Source of the DNA: Parabacteroides bouchesdurhonensis
GTDB lineage: Bacteria > Bacteroidota > Bacteroidia > Bacteroidales > Tannerellaceae
Assembly (NCBI RefSeq): GCF_900186615.1
Contig: NZ_LT896588.1
Location: 2,088,523 to 2,152,522 of the forward strand
Direction of reading: 5' to 3'
Length of the DNA stretch: 64,000 nucleotides
This document shows positions 55,863 through 64,000 of the stretch, piece by piece. A model generated the notes under the pieces. The model did not search any database. It had not been told where the DNA came from and saw only the letters and a list, made by a program, of their open reading frames with translations. Made by a program: the position numbers and the translations under genes. Each line of letters starts with the position of its first letter. The stretch's first letter is position 1.

Positions 55863-57020
55863 ATGCATGGTAAAGTCGTTTTTCTTTTTTAAAGCACAAT
55901 GAATCCGGATATGTAAATTAAAGAGAGGTTGTATTAGTTCAAGGAAAGGTAACCAACCTGTTATAGGTTTTTGTTGTAAAAGTTTGGCAGATTTATGTAA
56001 TACGATTGCTTTGGTGGTAAAAAGTCCCAAATAAAGTAATATGCTCCATACGGAAATCAACCAATTACCAGAAATGCCGAATGCAATAGATGCAATAACA
56101 ACCAAGACAAATAGAAAAAAACTGATAGTTTCCAGTTGATAAAAGAAAAGTTGTCCTCCGCGATAATATTGATAAGTAGCAGCACGGGATGTTTTCGTTT
56201 CCTTCCAATTCTTGACTTGTTCGATTTTTCCCATTTCGATTATACTGTCTGCCGAATATTCAACTTGAACATTTTTTGCTGTAGCTACTTGGTTAATGAA
56301 CAAATCATCATCGTTAGCTCGAAAACTAAAAGACTTATAATAATCTTTGTGTTGGAAGAATAGTTTTTTTGAATATGATAAATTACAACCGTTTCCGGTA
56401 TAAGGATGATTAGCTAAAGCTGCAGAAATATATTGTAGTCCGTTTCGCAGATTATCATAGGCGATAAATTTCTGCATGAAACCTTTGTAGTTGCCATAAG
56501 CACAGAATCCGAGTATAATTTCGGTTCCAGGTTGATATTTTTGTGTCATACAGCGAATCCATTGATCACTTAGTGGATGACAATTAGCTTCTGTAAATAA
56601 TAATATTTCATGTTTAGCCGCTTTAATACCAAGAGTGAGTGCTAACTTTTTGCGGCTCATATATCTGTCATCATGTGGAATATAAGTATGGTAAAGATGC
56701 TCGTTCTTATTTTTGTATAACTTTAGTATGTCCTCTGTTTCATCAGAGGAACCATCATTTACCACAATTACTTCGTAATGCGGATAATCTTGTGAAAGTA
56801 GGGATGGAAGACATTTTTTCAAATTTTCGGCTGCATTCTTTGCATAAACAATTATAGATACCGGTTGCAATTCACTTTGTGTTGGAGAATTCGTTTTTTC
56901 AGCGGCATAAAGTGGACGAGTGTATACTACCAAGTAATATAGTAATTGTATGATAAACAGCAGAAATGTTACTCCGGCAAGACAGAGCTCTACTGTGTTG
57001 AATACAAGCAGTTTTTCCAT
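55851..57020 (-). CDS. Membrane glycosyltransferase family 2
   Basis: 389 residues. One N-terminal helix (about 12-34), a GT-A domain with VSIIVYAKNAAENLKKCLPS, EVIVVNDGSSDETED and the acceptor region ANDDDLFINQVATAK, then two to three C-terminal helices (FFLFVLVVIASIAFGI). It transfers a sugar at the inner membrane; the product (capsule, glycolipid) cannot be named. It lies 15 bp downstream of lysA. Confidence 0.9.
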   Translation of the reverse strand: MEKLLVFNTVELCLAGVTFLLFIIQLLYYLVVYTRPLYAAEKTNSPTQSELQPVSIIVYAKNAAENLKKCLPSLLSQDYPHYEVIVVNDGSSDETEDILKLYKNKNEHLYHTYIPHDDRYMSRKKLALTLGIKAAKHEILLFTEANCHPLSDQWIRCMTQKYQPGTEIILGFCAYGNYKGFMQKFIAYDNLRNGLQYISAALANHPYTGNGCNLSYSKKLFFQHKDYYKSFSFRANDDDLFINQVATAKNVQVEYSADSIIEMGKIEQVKNWKETKTSRAATYQYYRGGQLFFYQLETISFFLFVLVVIASIAFGISGNWLISVWSILLYLGLFTTKAIVLHKSAKLLQQKPITGWLPFLELIQPLFNLHIRIHCALKKKNDFTMHLGM

Positions 57021-57035
57021 CCCTTGAATACGGCT

Positions 57036-58193
57036 TTATAATTGATCTGAGTAATATGCTTTCGGCAACTGGCGACAATTATATTGTGATGCCATAACTT
57101 CTCCATATGCACCGGCTGAACGCAAAGCAATCAAGTCTCCACGATGTGTTTTGTTCAATTCAACGTCTTTGCCAAATACATCGGACGATTCGCAAATTGG
57201 ACCAACTACGTCATAGATTTCTATCTCTTCATCGCTGGAGATGTTCTCCATACGATGGTGAGCATCATACATCGCCGGGCGGATCAGTTCTGTAAAGCCT
57301 GCATCCAGAATAGCGAATTTCTTTATTTCTCCTTCTTTTACATATAGAACTTTGGAGATAAGCGTTCCGCATTGGGCTACGATAGAGCGTCCTGGTTCAA
57401 AGTGTACTTGCTGTCCCGGACGTACTTGAAGTAGCTTGTTGAATACGGCAAAATAATTGTCGAATGCCGGAATAGGCAAGTGGTTAGGATGGTAATAATC
57501 AATGCCTAAACCTCCGCCAAAATTTATATTTTGTATTTTGATATTTCTTGCTTCAAGCTCATCTTGTATTTCATTTACACGAATAGCCAGATTACGGAAT
57601 GCTGACATGTCTGTAATTTGTGAACCAATATGTGAATGAATGCCGGTCAGTTTTACGTTTTTTAATGTGCAGATTTCGTCTAGAACTTTACCGAGTAAAC
57701 TAAGGTTGATTCCAAACTTGTTTTCTTTCATTCCGGTTGTGATTTTGGCATGTGTATGTGCATCTACTTCTGGATTGATACGGAGTGCGATAGAGGCAAC
57801 TTTGTTTTTTGCTGCTGCCAACTCATTGATGATTTGAAGTTCAACGGCAGATTCTACATTGAAGCATAGTATGTTATTATCCAGTCCCAGATTAATTTCC
57901 CAATCAGCTTTTCCAACTCCGGCATATACAATTTTGTCAGCAGGGAAACCGGCATTTAACGCTGCTTGTATTTCACCGCCACTTACACAATCTGCTCCCA
58001 GTCCAAAACTGGAAATGACAGAAAGAATTCGTGGGTTGGCATTTGCTTTTACAGCGTAATGGACATGATAACCATATTTGTTAGCCTCGGTTGTTACCAT
58101 TTTAAGAGTCTCTTTTAATAACTCTATATCATAAAAATAGAAAGGCGTTTGTAACGCTTTGAATTTTTCTACAGGAAATGTTCCTTTGAGCAT
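57036..58193 (-). CDS. lysA: Diaminopimelate decarboxylase
   Basis: 385 residues. PLP-lysine in YHVHYAVKANANPRILSVIS, HSHIGSQITD, GGGLGIDYYHPN, EPGRSIVAQCGTL and CESSDVFGKDVELN. It makes lysine from meso-diaminopimelate. It follows lysC on the same strand with a hairpin between the two genes. Confidence 0.95.
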   Translation of the reverse strand: MLKGTFPVEKFKALQTPFYFYDIELLKETLKMVTTEANKYGYHVHYAVKANANPRILSVISSFGLGADCVSGGEIQAALNAGFPADKIVYAGVGKADWEINLGLDNNILCFNVESAVELQIINELAAAKNKVASIALRINPEVDAHTHAKITTGMKENKFGINLSLLGKVLDEICTLKNVKLTGIHSHIGSQITDMSAFRNLAIRVNEIQDELEARNIKIQNINFGGGLGIDYYHPNHLPIPAFDNYFAVFNKLLQVRPGQQVHFEPGRSIVAQCGTLISKVLYVKEGEIKKFAILDAGFTELIRPAMYDAHHRMENISSDEEIEIYDVVGPICESSDVFGKDVELNKTHRGDLIALRSAGAYGEVMASQYNCRQLPKAYYSDQL

Positions 58194-58221
58194 ATGTGTA
58201 AAAAATTATATAATGAAGATA

Positions 58222-58253
58222 AACAAGGGCAGTCTGTAAAGGCTGCCCTTGTT
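58222..58253. terminator. Hairpin between lysC and lysA
   Basis: A perfect 11-bp stem AACAAGGGCAG/CTGCCCTTGTT (58222-58232 with 58243-58253) with a 10-nt loop. The T-tract is better on the plus strand than on the minus, so it may lower read-through from lysC to lysA rather than stop it. Confidence 0.6.
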
Positions 58254-58257
58254 TTAT

Positions 58258-59574
58258 TTATTTGTTGTTAAATAGATGGTCGCTTAATGCTTGCAGCGCT
58301 TTTTTCTTATCGCTTGCTTTAACAAGAAGAGATACATTATAGTTGCTTCCTCCATATGAAATCATACGAACCGGAACGTCTTTCATGGCTTGTACAATGC
58401 GGGCTTCGAAACCTACATTATCCCATTCCAAATCGCCTACAACACATACAATAACCATGTCTTCGTCTACGGAAACTGTTCCATATTTCTTTAGATCATC
58501 TACAATTTCCTCCAGATGCTTACGATTATCAATAGTTACGGAAACACCTACTTCTGAGGTTGTTACCATATCTATCGGAGTTTGGTAATTTTCGAAGATT
58601 TCAAATACTTTACGTAAAAATCCTGTTGCCAATAACATGCGTCCACTTTTGATTTTGATGGCCGTGATATTATCTTTAGCCGCAACAGCTTTGATTTTTC
58701 CTTTTTCTGTAGAATTGGAAATCAAAGTTCCCGGAGCGTCAGGTTGCATTGTGTTTAGCAAACGAACCGGAATGTTGTTTAATTTGGCTGGTAAAATGCA
58801 AGTTGGATGTAATATCTTTGCTCCAAAGTATGCAAGTTCAGCAGCTTCTTCAAAATGCAGGTGACGAACGGGAGAAGTACTGTCTACAATACGAGGGTCA
58901 TTATTATGCATGCCATCGATGTCTGTCCAAATCTGTATTTCTTCAGCATTGATAGCCGCTCCGATAAGAGATGCACTATAGTCGCTTCCTCCACGTTGTA
59001 AATTATCTATTTCGCCATAAGCATTACGGCAAATGTAACCCTGTGTGATGAAAAGTTCAGCATCCTTATGTTGATCCAGTTGTTTCAGAAGTTTGTCTTT
59101 AATATAAGCAGGATCCGGCTCCGCGTTCTTGTCTGTGCGCATGTATTCTAATGCCGGAAGCAGAACGGATTTAACGCCTTGCTCATTTAAATATAAATTC
59201 ATCATTCCTGTGGAGATAAGCTCTCCTTGCGCAAGAACCACTTTTTCTTCAAATAGAGTAAAAAGATCTTTTGTGAAAGTTCTGATATAATCAAAATGAG
59301 ACTTTACCAGTTCTTTGGCCTTTTGTTTGTATTCTTCAGTGTTATAGAGTTCTTCAATGTGGCCATTATATTTCTGAGCCAACTTGTTGATGACCTCGTT
59401 TGCACCGTCAGGATTTTTTTTATACAAATAGTCTGAAATTTCGACCAGCGCGTTGGTTGTACCCGACATGGCAGACAATACTACGATATTACGCTCGCCC
59501 GTAATCAGTTTTGCTACATCTTTTATTCTCTGTGCTGACCCCACAGAAGTACCGCCAAACTTTAAAACTTTCAT
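58258..59574 (-). CDS. lysC: Aspartate kinase, monofunctional
   Basis: 438 residues. N-terminal KFGGTSVGSAQRI, kinase core (LQRGGSDYSASLIGAAINAE), and two ACT domains at the C-terminus (ITAIKIKSGRMLLATGFLRK, VCVVGDLEWDNVGFEARIVQ) that usually mediate lysine or threonine feedback. It starts the aspartate pathway; no homoserine dehydrogenase domain is fused. It is about 65 bp before lysA. Confidence 0.94.
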   Translation of the reverse strand: MKVLKFGGTSVGSAQRIKDVAKLITGERNIVVLSAMSGTTNALVEISDYLYKKNPDGANEVINKLAQKYNGHIEELYNTEEYKQKAKELVKSHFDYIRTFTKDLFTLFEEKVVLAQGELISTGMMNLYLNEQGVKSVLLPALEYMRTDKNAEPDPAYIKDKLLKQLDQHKDAELFITQGYICRNAYGEIDNLQRGGSDYSASLIGAAINAEEIQIWTDIDGMHNNDPRIVDSTSPVRHLHFEEAAELAYFGAKILHPTCILPAKLNNIPVRLLNTMQPDAPGTLISNSTEKGKIKAVAAKDNITAIKIKSGRMLLATGFLRKVFEIFENYQTPIDMVTTSEVGVSVTIDNRKHLEEIVDDLKKYGTVSVDEDMVIVCVVGDLEWDNVGFEARIVQAMKDVPVRMISYGGSNYNVSLLVKASDKKKALQALSDHLFNNK

Positions 59575-59692
59575 TTTCTTTTTACTATATTAAATTATTC
59601 ATCTTATCTGTCAAAAACGGGATTTACCCGGAATAAATGTTCTCAAAAATTATGCCATTGTATTTAAATACGTTGCAAAGGTATATAAAAAA

Positions 59693-60367
59693 TTATTCTC
59701 CAACATCACTTAGACAGGCATTCTCGCATTTTACTATACGTGCCGGATAATTGTGTACCAGCGTATAGTTGTGGGTTGTCATAATTACTGCTGTTCCTTT
59801 CTGGCAAATATCATGCAATAACTGTACGATTTGTCCGCTGGTTTCCGGGTCTAGGTTTCCGGTTGGCTCGTCAGCAAGAATTAATTTAGGCTCATTTAGC
59901 AAAGCTCGTGCAATAACGATACGTTGCTGTTCTCCTCCCGATAATTCATGTGGCATTTTGTATCCTTTATCCTGCATACCAACTTGTGCTAGCACTTCTG
60001 CAATACGGGCATTGATTTCGTTTTTCTTTTTCCATCCGGTTGCTCTCAGAACAAATTCCAGATTTTTCAAAACCGAACGGTCGGTAAGCAATTGGAAATC
60101 CTGAAAAACAATGCCCAATTTCCGACGGAGATAAGGAATGTCTTTTCGCTTCATCTTACAGAGATTGTATTCCATTAGCCAGGCTTCTCCTCGTACGATC
60201 GGAATTTCACAATACAGTGATTTTAACAGGCTGCTTTTGCCGGAACCGACTTTCCCGATAACATACACAAATTCTCCGTTATGCAGTGTAAAAGATGCGT
60301 CATGAAGTATTACATTTTCTTCACGGCATATTTCTACATCTTCCAGTTTGAGCAAAGTTTCTTCCAT
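59693..60367 (-). CDS. ftsE: FtsE-like ABC ATPase without ftsX neighbour
   Basis: 224 residues. Walker A GKVGSGKSSLLKSL, Q-loop VFQDFQLLTDRSVLKNLEFV, signature LSGGEQQRIVIARALL, Walker B LILADEPTGNLDP. The FtsE-type sequence controls cell-wall hydrolases with FtsX at division. No ftsX lies beside it; it is 8 bp after hisIE, in the histidine cluster. Confidence 0.85.
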   Translation of the reverse strand: MEETLLKLEDVEICREENVILHDASFTLHNGEFVYVIGKVGSGKSSLLKSLYCEIPIVRGEAWLMEYNLCKMKRKDIPYLRRKLGIVFQDFQLLTDRSVLKNLEFVLRATGWKKKNEINARIAEVLAQVGMQDKGYKMPHELSGGEQQRIVIARALLNEPKLILADEPTGNLDPETSGQIVQLLHDICQKGTAVIMTTHNYTLVHNYPARIVKCENACLSDVGE

Positions 60368-60375
60368 ATAATAAA

Positions 60376-60972
60376 TTATCCTTTGTGCCTTTTCTTTAGC
60401 TCGCGGGCAAGGTCTTCCAAACGAATTCCTTTGCTGGTGAGTAATACGATTAAGTGATAAACAAGGTCTGAAGCTTCATAAATGAAACCTTCTTCTGTAC
60501 CGTTTGTTGCTTCAATAACTGTTTCTACAGCTTCTTCACCAACCTTCTGTGCCATGCGGTTTACGCCTTTTTGGAATAAAGACGTAGTGTATGATCCTTC
60601 CGGCATTTCCTGACGACGTCTTTCTATGAAATTCTGAAGATATTTCAGGAACATGATATCTTCTATATTCTTTTCTCCGAAACAAGTATCTGCCCCTGTA
60701 TGGCAAACCGGACCAGCCGGAATTGCTTTGATTAACAGTGTGTCATTGTCGCAATCAGCCATCATGCTGACTACTTGTAGAGTATTACCGCTCGTCTCAC
60801 CTTTCATCCATAAACGATTCTTCGTGCGGCTAAAAAATGTAACCTTTCCTGTTGCTTTTGTTTCTTCATAAGCTTCTTGGTTCATAAATCCTAGCATTAA
60901 CACTTTGTTTGTGTCGTTATCCTGAACAATAGCAGGGATCAGGCCACCCATTTTTTCGAAGTCTAGTTTCAT
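60376..60972 (-). CDS. hisIE: Bifunctional phosphoribosyl-AMP cyclohydrolase / phosphoribosyl-ATP diphosphatase
   Basis: 198 residues. HisI part about 1-115 (KVTFFSRTKNRLWMKGETSG with zinc cysteines in MADCDNDTLLIKAIPAGPVC), HisE part about 110-198 (RMAQKVGEEAVETVIEATNG). It carries out histidine steps 2 and 3. It lies 13 bp after hisF. Confidence 0.94.
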   Translation of the reverse strand: MKLDFEKMGGLIPAIVQDNDTNKVLMLGFMNQEAYEETKATGKVTFFSRTKNRLWMKGETSGNTLQVVSMMADCDNDTLLIKAIPAGPVCHTGADTCFGEKNIEDIMFLKYLQNFIERRRQEMPEGSYTTSLFQKGVNRMAQKVGEEAVETVIEATNGTEEGFIYEASDLVYHLIVLLTSKGIRLEDLARELKKRHKG

Positions 60973-60985
60973 TTTATCTTAATAT

Positions 60986-61741
60986 TTATATTCTTACATT
61001 GATTCCTTCGTTAAATAGATATTGTTTTAATTCGCTAATACCTATTTCTCCAAAGTGGAATACACTTGCAGCCAATGCCGCGTCTGCTTTCCCAGATGTG
61101 AATGTGTCACGGAAATGTTCTTTTTTACCGGCTCCTCCCGATGCAATTACCGGAATATGTAACGAATCGGCTAAAGTGGCGAGGGCTTCGTTTGCATAAC
61201 CATCTTTCACTCCATCATGTGTCATGCTTGTGAAGAGAATTTCTCCGGCACCACGACTTTCTGCTTCTGCTGCCCATTCAAATAGAAATTTGTCAGTCGG
61301 AATGCGTCCTCCATTCAGGTAGCAAAGCCAATTTTTATTTTCATAATTTGCATCAATGGCTACAACGCAAACCTGACTACCGAAATTCTTTGCAATATCT
61401 TCAATTAATTGAGGATTTTTTAAAGCAGCAGAGTTGATAGAAACCTTGTCGGCTCCGGCACTTAGAAGGCGGTCAACGTCTTTCATTTCGTTAATGCCTC
61501 CGCCTACAGTGAAAGGTATACTGATATTGGCTGCTACCTTTTTTACCAGTTCTGTGAAGGTTTTTCGCCCTTCATGAGAAGCGGTAATGTCTAGGTATAC
61601 CAATTCGTCAGCTCCTTCGTTGCTGTACTGAGCTCCCAGTTCTACAGGGTCTCCGGCATCGCGGAAGTTTACAAAATTGATTCCTTTTACAGTTTTTCCG
61701 TCTTTAATATCCAGACACGGTACTATTCTTTTTGCAAGCAT
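60986..61741 (-). CDS. hisF: Imidazole glycerol phosphate synthase, cyclase subunit
   Basis: 251 residues of beta-alpha barrel. Catalytic Asp in [18 protein letters not shown] and AIDANYEN; phosphate sites [14 protein letters not shown] [20 protein letters not shown] and [13 protein letters not shown]. It works with HisH. It lies 16 bp after hisA. Confidence 0.95.
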   Translation of the reverse strand: MLAKRIVPCLDIKDGKTVKGINFVNFRDAGDPVELGAQYSNEGADELVYLDITASHEGRKTFTELVKKVAANISIPFTVGGGINEMKDVDRLLSAGADKVSINSAALKNPQLIEDIAKNFGSQVCVVAIDANYENKNWLCYLNGGRIPTDKFLFEWAAEAESRGAGEILFTSMTHDGVKDGYANEALATLADSLHIPVIASGGAGKKEHFRDTFTSGKADAALAASVFHFGEIGISELKQYLFNEGINVRI

Positions 61742-61757
61742 ATATTGTTTCGATAAT

Positions 61758-62477
61758 TTATGTAAATCTGAGCAGGTCTTTTAGTTGAATTTTACCTTCG
61801 TATATGGCTTTCCCGAAGATAACAGCCGGTATTCCTGCCTCTGATAATTTTTCGATGTCTTCAACTGAACTGACACCACCGCTGGCTATGATATATATAA
61901 AAGGAATTGCTTCTCGTATTTCTTTATATAGTTCAATAGCCGGTCCTTGCAGCATGCCATCCCTGCTGATGTCCGTACAGATTACTTTTGTGATGCCTTT
62001 ATCATAATAATCACTGATAAACGGGATCAATTCTTTATCTGTTGTTTCTTCCCATCCATTGATGGCTATTTTTTTCTCTTTAGCATCTGCTCCCAGAATG
62101 ATTTTCTCGCAACCGAATTTTTTTATCCAGGAAGTAAATATCTCTGGATTTTTTACGGCGATACTTCCACCTGTAATCATTTGCGCACCACTTTCAAATG
62201 CGATTTCCAAATCGTCTTCCTGTTTTAGTCCGCCTCCAAAGTCAATAATGAGTGACGTACGGCTGGCAATTCTTTCTAATATCCGGAAGTTTATAATGCG
62301 TCCTTCGCGTGCACCATCCAGATCAACAACATGAAGGCGACGTATTCCGTGATCCTCAAACATTTTTGCTACTTCCAGCGGATCTTCGTTATATATTTTT
62401 TTTGTGCCGTAATCACCTTGGGTAAGACGCACGCACTTGCCATCAATTATATCGATAGCAGGAATAAGTTCTATCAT
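61758..62477 (-). CDS. hisA: ProFAR isomerase
   Basis: 239 residues, the sister barrel to His[67 protein letters not shown] and [20 protein letters not shown]. It isomerises ProFAR in histidine synthesis. It lies 9 bp after hisH. Confidence 0.95.
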   Translation of the reverse strand: MIELIPAIDIIDGKCVRLTQGDYGTKKIYNEDPLEVAKMFEDHGIRRLHVVDLDGAREGRIINFRILERIASRTSLIIDFGGGLKQEDDLEIAFESGAQMITGGSIAVKNPEIFTSWIKKFGCEKIILGADAKEKKIAINGWEETTDKELIPFISDYYDKGITKVICTDISRDGMLQGPAIELYKEIREAIPFIYIIASGGVSSVEDIEKLSEAGIPAVIFGKAIYEGKIQLKDLLRFT

Positions 62478-62486
62478 AATTTATTA

Positions 62487-63077
62487 TTACAGTTTTAGAA
62501 AGTTACTTAATATAATTTCTCCAACCGAACCGCTTTTTTCCGGATGAAACTGGGTTGCATAATAATTATCTTTGTGTAACGCTGCACTGAATGGGATAAT
62601 ATAGTTGGTAGTTGCAGCCGTATAGTCGTTTATTGGTGCATAATAACTATGCACGAAGTAAACAAATTTATTTTCCAGTTCTTTGCAAAATAACTTACTC
62701 TTAACATTCGTAAGCGTATTCCATCCCATATGAGGCACTTTATCTTCATGCTTTTGAGGAATAAAGAGCTTTACACATGTATCAAATATACCTAAACAAT
62801 CTACATTGCCTTCTTCTGAATGACTACACATAAGTTGCATTCCCAAACAAATACCTAATACGGGCTGTTTTAGACTACAAATAAGATTATCAAGTTTATG
62901 CTCTTTTAGGTATTCCATTGTAGTGAATGCTTCACCCACTCCCGGAAAGATCACTTTATCTGCTTTACAAAGGATTTCCGGATCAGCCGTAATAACGGGA
63001 GTAACGCCTAACCGCTTTAATGCGTAATCTACAGAGTAGATATTTCCGGCATTATATTTAATAATGGCAACGTCCAT
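62487..63077 (-). CDS. hisH: Imidazole glycerol phosphate synthase, glutaminase subunit
   Basis: 196 residues. Class-I glutamine amidotransferase: nucleophile Cys in VLGICLGMQLMCSHSEEG, oxyanion-strand VIFPGVGEAF, and the His/Glu pair in YATQFHPEKSGSVGE. It feeds ammonia to HisF. It is the first gene of this cluster, with the divergent spacer before tRNA-Asp upstream. Confidence 0.95.
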   Translation of the reverse strand: MDVAIIKYNAGNIYSVDYALKRLGVTPVITADPEILCKADKVIFPGVGEAFTTMEYLKEHKLDNLICSLKQPVLGICLGMQLMCSHSEEGNVDCLGIFDTCVKLFIPQKHEDKVPHMGWNTLTNVKSKLFCKELENKFVYFVHSYYAPINDYTAATTNYIIPFSAALHKDNYYATQFHPEKSGSVGEIILSNFLKL

Positions 63078-63378
63078 TGTTGTTACGCTTTTATATTGAG
63101 ATGCAAAAGTAACAAATTATCATTACATATTACTGAACAGTTGATGAAAAGTTGCAAAAGAGGTGGAAATTGTAATAAACTGCCCGTCTTTTTTGGGTTT
63201 ATAAGGGTTGAAACTATATATTACGGAATGTATAAAAACGTTCTTTTTAACTTCTTGCATTTCAGTATTGATACGGAAAAAGTATATAAAATATTTTGTC
63301 AGGCTATTGTACGTATCAAAATAATGTTTACCTTTGCACCGCAATCAAGAGAGATTGAGGTATTATGAAACATAACAT
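63078..63378. other. Divergent spacer between hisH and tRNA-Asp
   Basis: About 300 bp with no convincing gene; short ORFs here lack family likeness. It holds the tRNA-Asp promoter: ATTG at 63306, 19 bp, TACCTTTG at 63329-63336, with 20 bases around the -7 box identical to those at tRNA-Phe. Confidence 0.6.
63306..63336 (+). promoter_or_regulatory. Promoter of the tRNA-Asp pair
   Basis: ATTG (63306-63309), 19-bp spacer, TACCTTTG (63329-63336), close to the Bacteroidetes consensus. Confidence 0.75.
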
Positions 63379-63452
63379 GGTGCGTTAGTTCAGTTGGTTA
63401 GAATACATGCCTGTCACGCATGGGGTCACGGGTTCGAGTCCCGTACGCACCG
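63379..63452 (+). tRNA. tRNA-Asp (GTC), copy 1
   Basis: Acceptor GGTGCGT/ACGCACC, anticodon stem CATGC/GCATG with loop CTGTCAC (anticodon GTC), T-arm CGGG/CCCG around TTCGAGT, discriminator G. Confidence 0.95.
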
Positions 63453-63485
63453 CACAATAATTGTTTCTGATATTTCTTTTATAAT

Positions 63486-63559
63486 GGTGCGTTAGTTCAG
63501 TTGGTTAGAATACATGCCTGTCACGCATGGGGTCACGGGTTCGAGTCCCGTACGCACCG
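63486..63559 (+). tRNA. tRNA-Asp (GTC), copy 2
   Basis: Identical to copy 1, 33 bp further on. It is followed by a terminator and integrase sequence, so its 3' side is a likely attachment zone. Confidence 0.95.
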
Positions 63560-63585
63560 CGAAAGCAAATAGTAAATTAAAGCAA

Positions 63586-63622
63586 AGCTCTGAAATTCAA
63601 GGATTTCAGAGCTTTTTCTTTT
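63586..63622 (+). terminator. Terminator after the tRNA-Asp pair
   Basis: Perfect 11-bp stem AGCTCTGAAAT/ATTTCAGAGCT (63586-63596 with 63603-63613) followed by TTTTCTTTTTC, the same tail as after tRNA-Phe. Confidence 0.85.
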
Positions 63623-63671
63623 TCTCCACTTTGGCAAAAATAGCGGTTTAAAGCAGTTCTCACGTGGCTTA

Positions 63672-63710
63672 TTCGTGGGACTTTTTGAAAGCTGTTTTTG
63701 CTCCCACGAA
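63672..63710. repeat. Inverted repeat before the integrase gene
   Basis: TTCGTGGGA (63672-63680) and TCCCACGAA (63702-63710), perfect 9-bp arms with a 21-nt loop. It matches in place and shape, with changed bases, the repeat after tRNA-Phe. Confidence 0.55.
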
Positions 63711-63770
63711 TTGACGCATTTGTCTTTGATTGTCAGTGTTTTGCGTAGCTGGTTTTTGAGCGTAACAAAC

Positions 63771-63778
63771 TAATTTTG
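63771..63778 (+). promoter_or_regulatory. -7 box of the integrase gene
   Basis: TAATTTTG lies 24 bp before the ATG at 63802 and fits TAnnTTTG; the -33 partner is unclear. Confidence 0.5.
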
Positions 63779-63801
63779 TACCACTTAAAAATCAAAGAAT
63801 T

Positions 63802-64000
63802 ATGGGAGCAGTGAAAAGAAACACATTAAGCGTATTGTTCATCATCAAGAAATCAAAACTTCTGAAAAACGGTGAAGCTCCTGTTTGTATGCGCATCACC
63901 GTAAACAAGCGAGTAGCCGAAGTTATGATTAAACGGAGTATTCCTGTAGACTTATGGAATCAGAAAAAGGAATGTTCCAAAGGAAAAGACCGTGTAGCCA
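63802..64000 (+). CDS. Tyrosine-type integrase, N-terminus (cut by window edge)
   Basis: 66 codons visible: MGAVKRNTLSVLFIIKKSKL, then LKNGEAPVCMRITVNKRVAE and SIPVDLWNQKKECSKGKD. This is the arm-DNA-binding start of Bacteroides-type integrases from conjugative or mobilisable transposons. The catalytic domain lies beyond the window. Its place next to two tRNA-Asp genes suggests the left end of an integrated element. Confidence 0.85.
   Translation, partial: MGAVKRNTLSVLFIIKKSKLLKNGEAPVCMRITVNKRVAEVMIKRSIPVDLWNQKKECSKGKDRVA

Overview
The window looks like a chromosome segment of a Bacteroidales bacterium (Bacteroides/Parabacteroides type); the genus cannot be settled from sequence alone. Reasons: a fused lpxC-fabZ gene between lpxD and lpxA, TonB-dependent receptors, many lipoproteins, low G+C, promoters of the Bacteroidetes form TAnnTTTG (the tRNA-Phe gene has TTTG, 19 bp, TACCTTTG), and relics of Bacteroides-type tyrosine integrases. 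About 60 protein genes, five tRNA genes, several hairpin terminators, dispersed inverted repeats and three integrase traces are visible. LAYOUT. 1-6711 (minus): a probable iron/siderophore-type uptake locus: a divergent hemerythrin-like protein, a LuxR-type regulator with a degenerate receiver, two tandem TonB receptors without SusD, and a partial MFS permease. 6717-10719 (minus): a three-gene operon of a tetraheme cytochrome fused to an FGE-like (SUMF1) domain, a Tat-exported Gfo/Idh/MocA oxidoreductase and a Tat-exported TIM-barrel isomerase. 10933-12254: tRNA-Trp, then a scar where the remains of an ABC permease, an integrase, an unknown protein and an RND pump abut. 12255-15873: headless CusA/CzcA-type pump plus TolC-like protein. 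15874-16679: a long AT-rich spacer with a candidate small RNA or attenuator. 16680-18708: radical-SAM/DUF4130 putative DNA repair pair. 18809-22552: AsmA-like giant, small GNAT, pentapeptide-repeat protein. 22626-23253: tRNA-Pro, tRNA-Phe and an integrase relic. 23580-26663: drug-detoxification islet (Vat-like acetyltransferase, MATE, AraC-GyrI regulator). 26764-34759: housekeeping (divIC/ftsB, dnaX, queC-queF, rpiA) mixed with a 3-keto-disaccharide hydrolase family protein, an ATPase, an acetyltransferase and a nitroreductase. 34868-37647: two surface lipoproteins. 37652-45436: nucleoside phosphorylase, floA-nfeD-TPR operon, ttcA, miaA and small genes. 45576-52055: lpxA, lpxC-fabZ, lpxD, pyrF, prfA, purM, all on the minus strand. 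52184-57020: glucosaminidase with LysM repeats, Crp/Fnr regulator, MATE, cdd, glycosyltransferase. 57036-63077: lysA, lysC, ftsE and the end of the histidine pathway (hisIE, hisF, hisA, hisH). 63379-64000: two identical tRNA-Asp genes, a terminator and the start of an integrase gene that probably opens an integrated element beyond the window. HOW PARTS CONNECT. The first six genes read as a regulator module controlling uptake receptors; a perfect 20-bp palindrome sits where an activator would bind before the first receptor. The Tat-exported oxidoreductase and isomerase, with a membrane-anchored multiheme protein, suggest sugar oxidation outside the cytoplasm, and a 3-keto-disaccharide hydrolase family protein at 29337-30119 could belong to the same chemistry. 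The tRNA-Phe and tRNA-Asp loci share a layout (tRNA, terminator, inverted repeat, integrase), one decayed and one apparently intact. The best novel leads are the tetraheme/FGE-like fusion operon, a 9-A slippery run in dnaX, the small transcribed unit at 16433-16600, and the tRNA-linked element ends.
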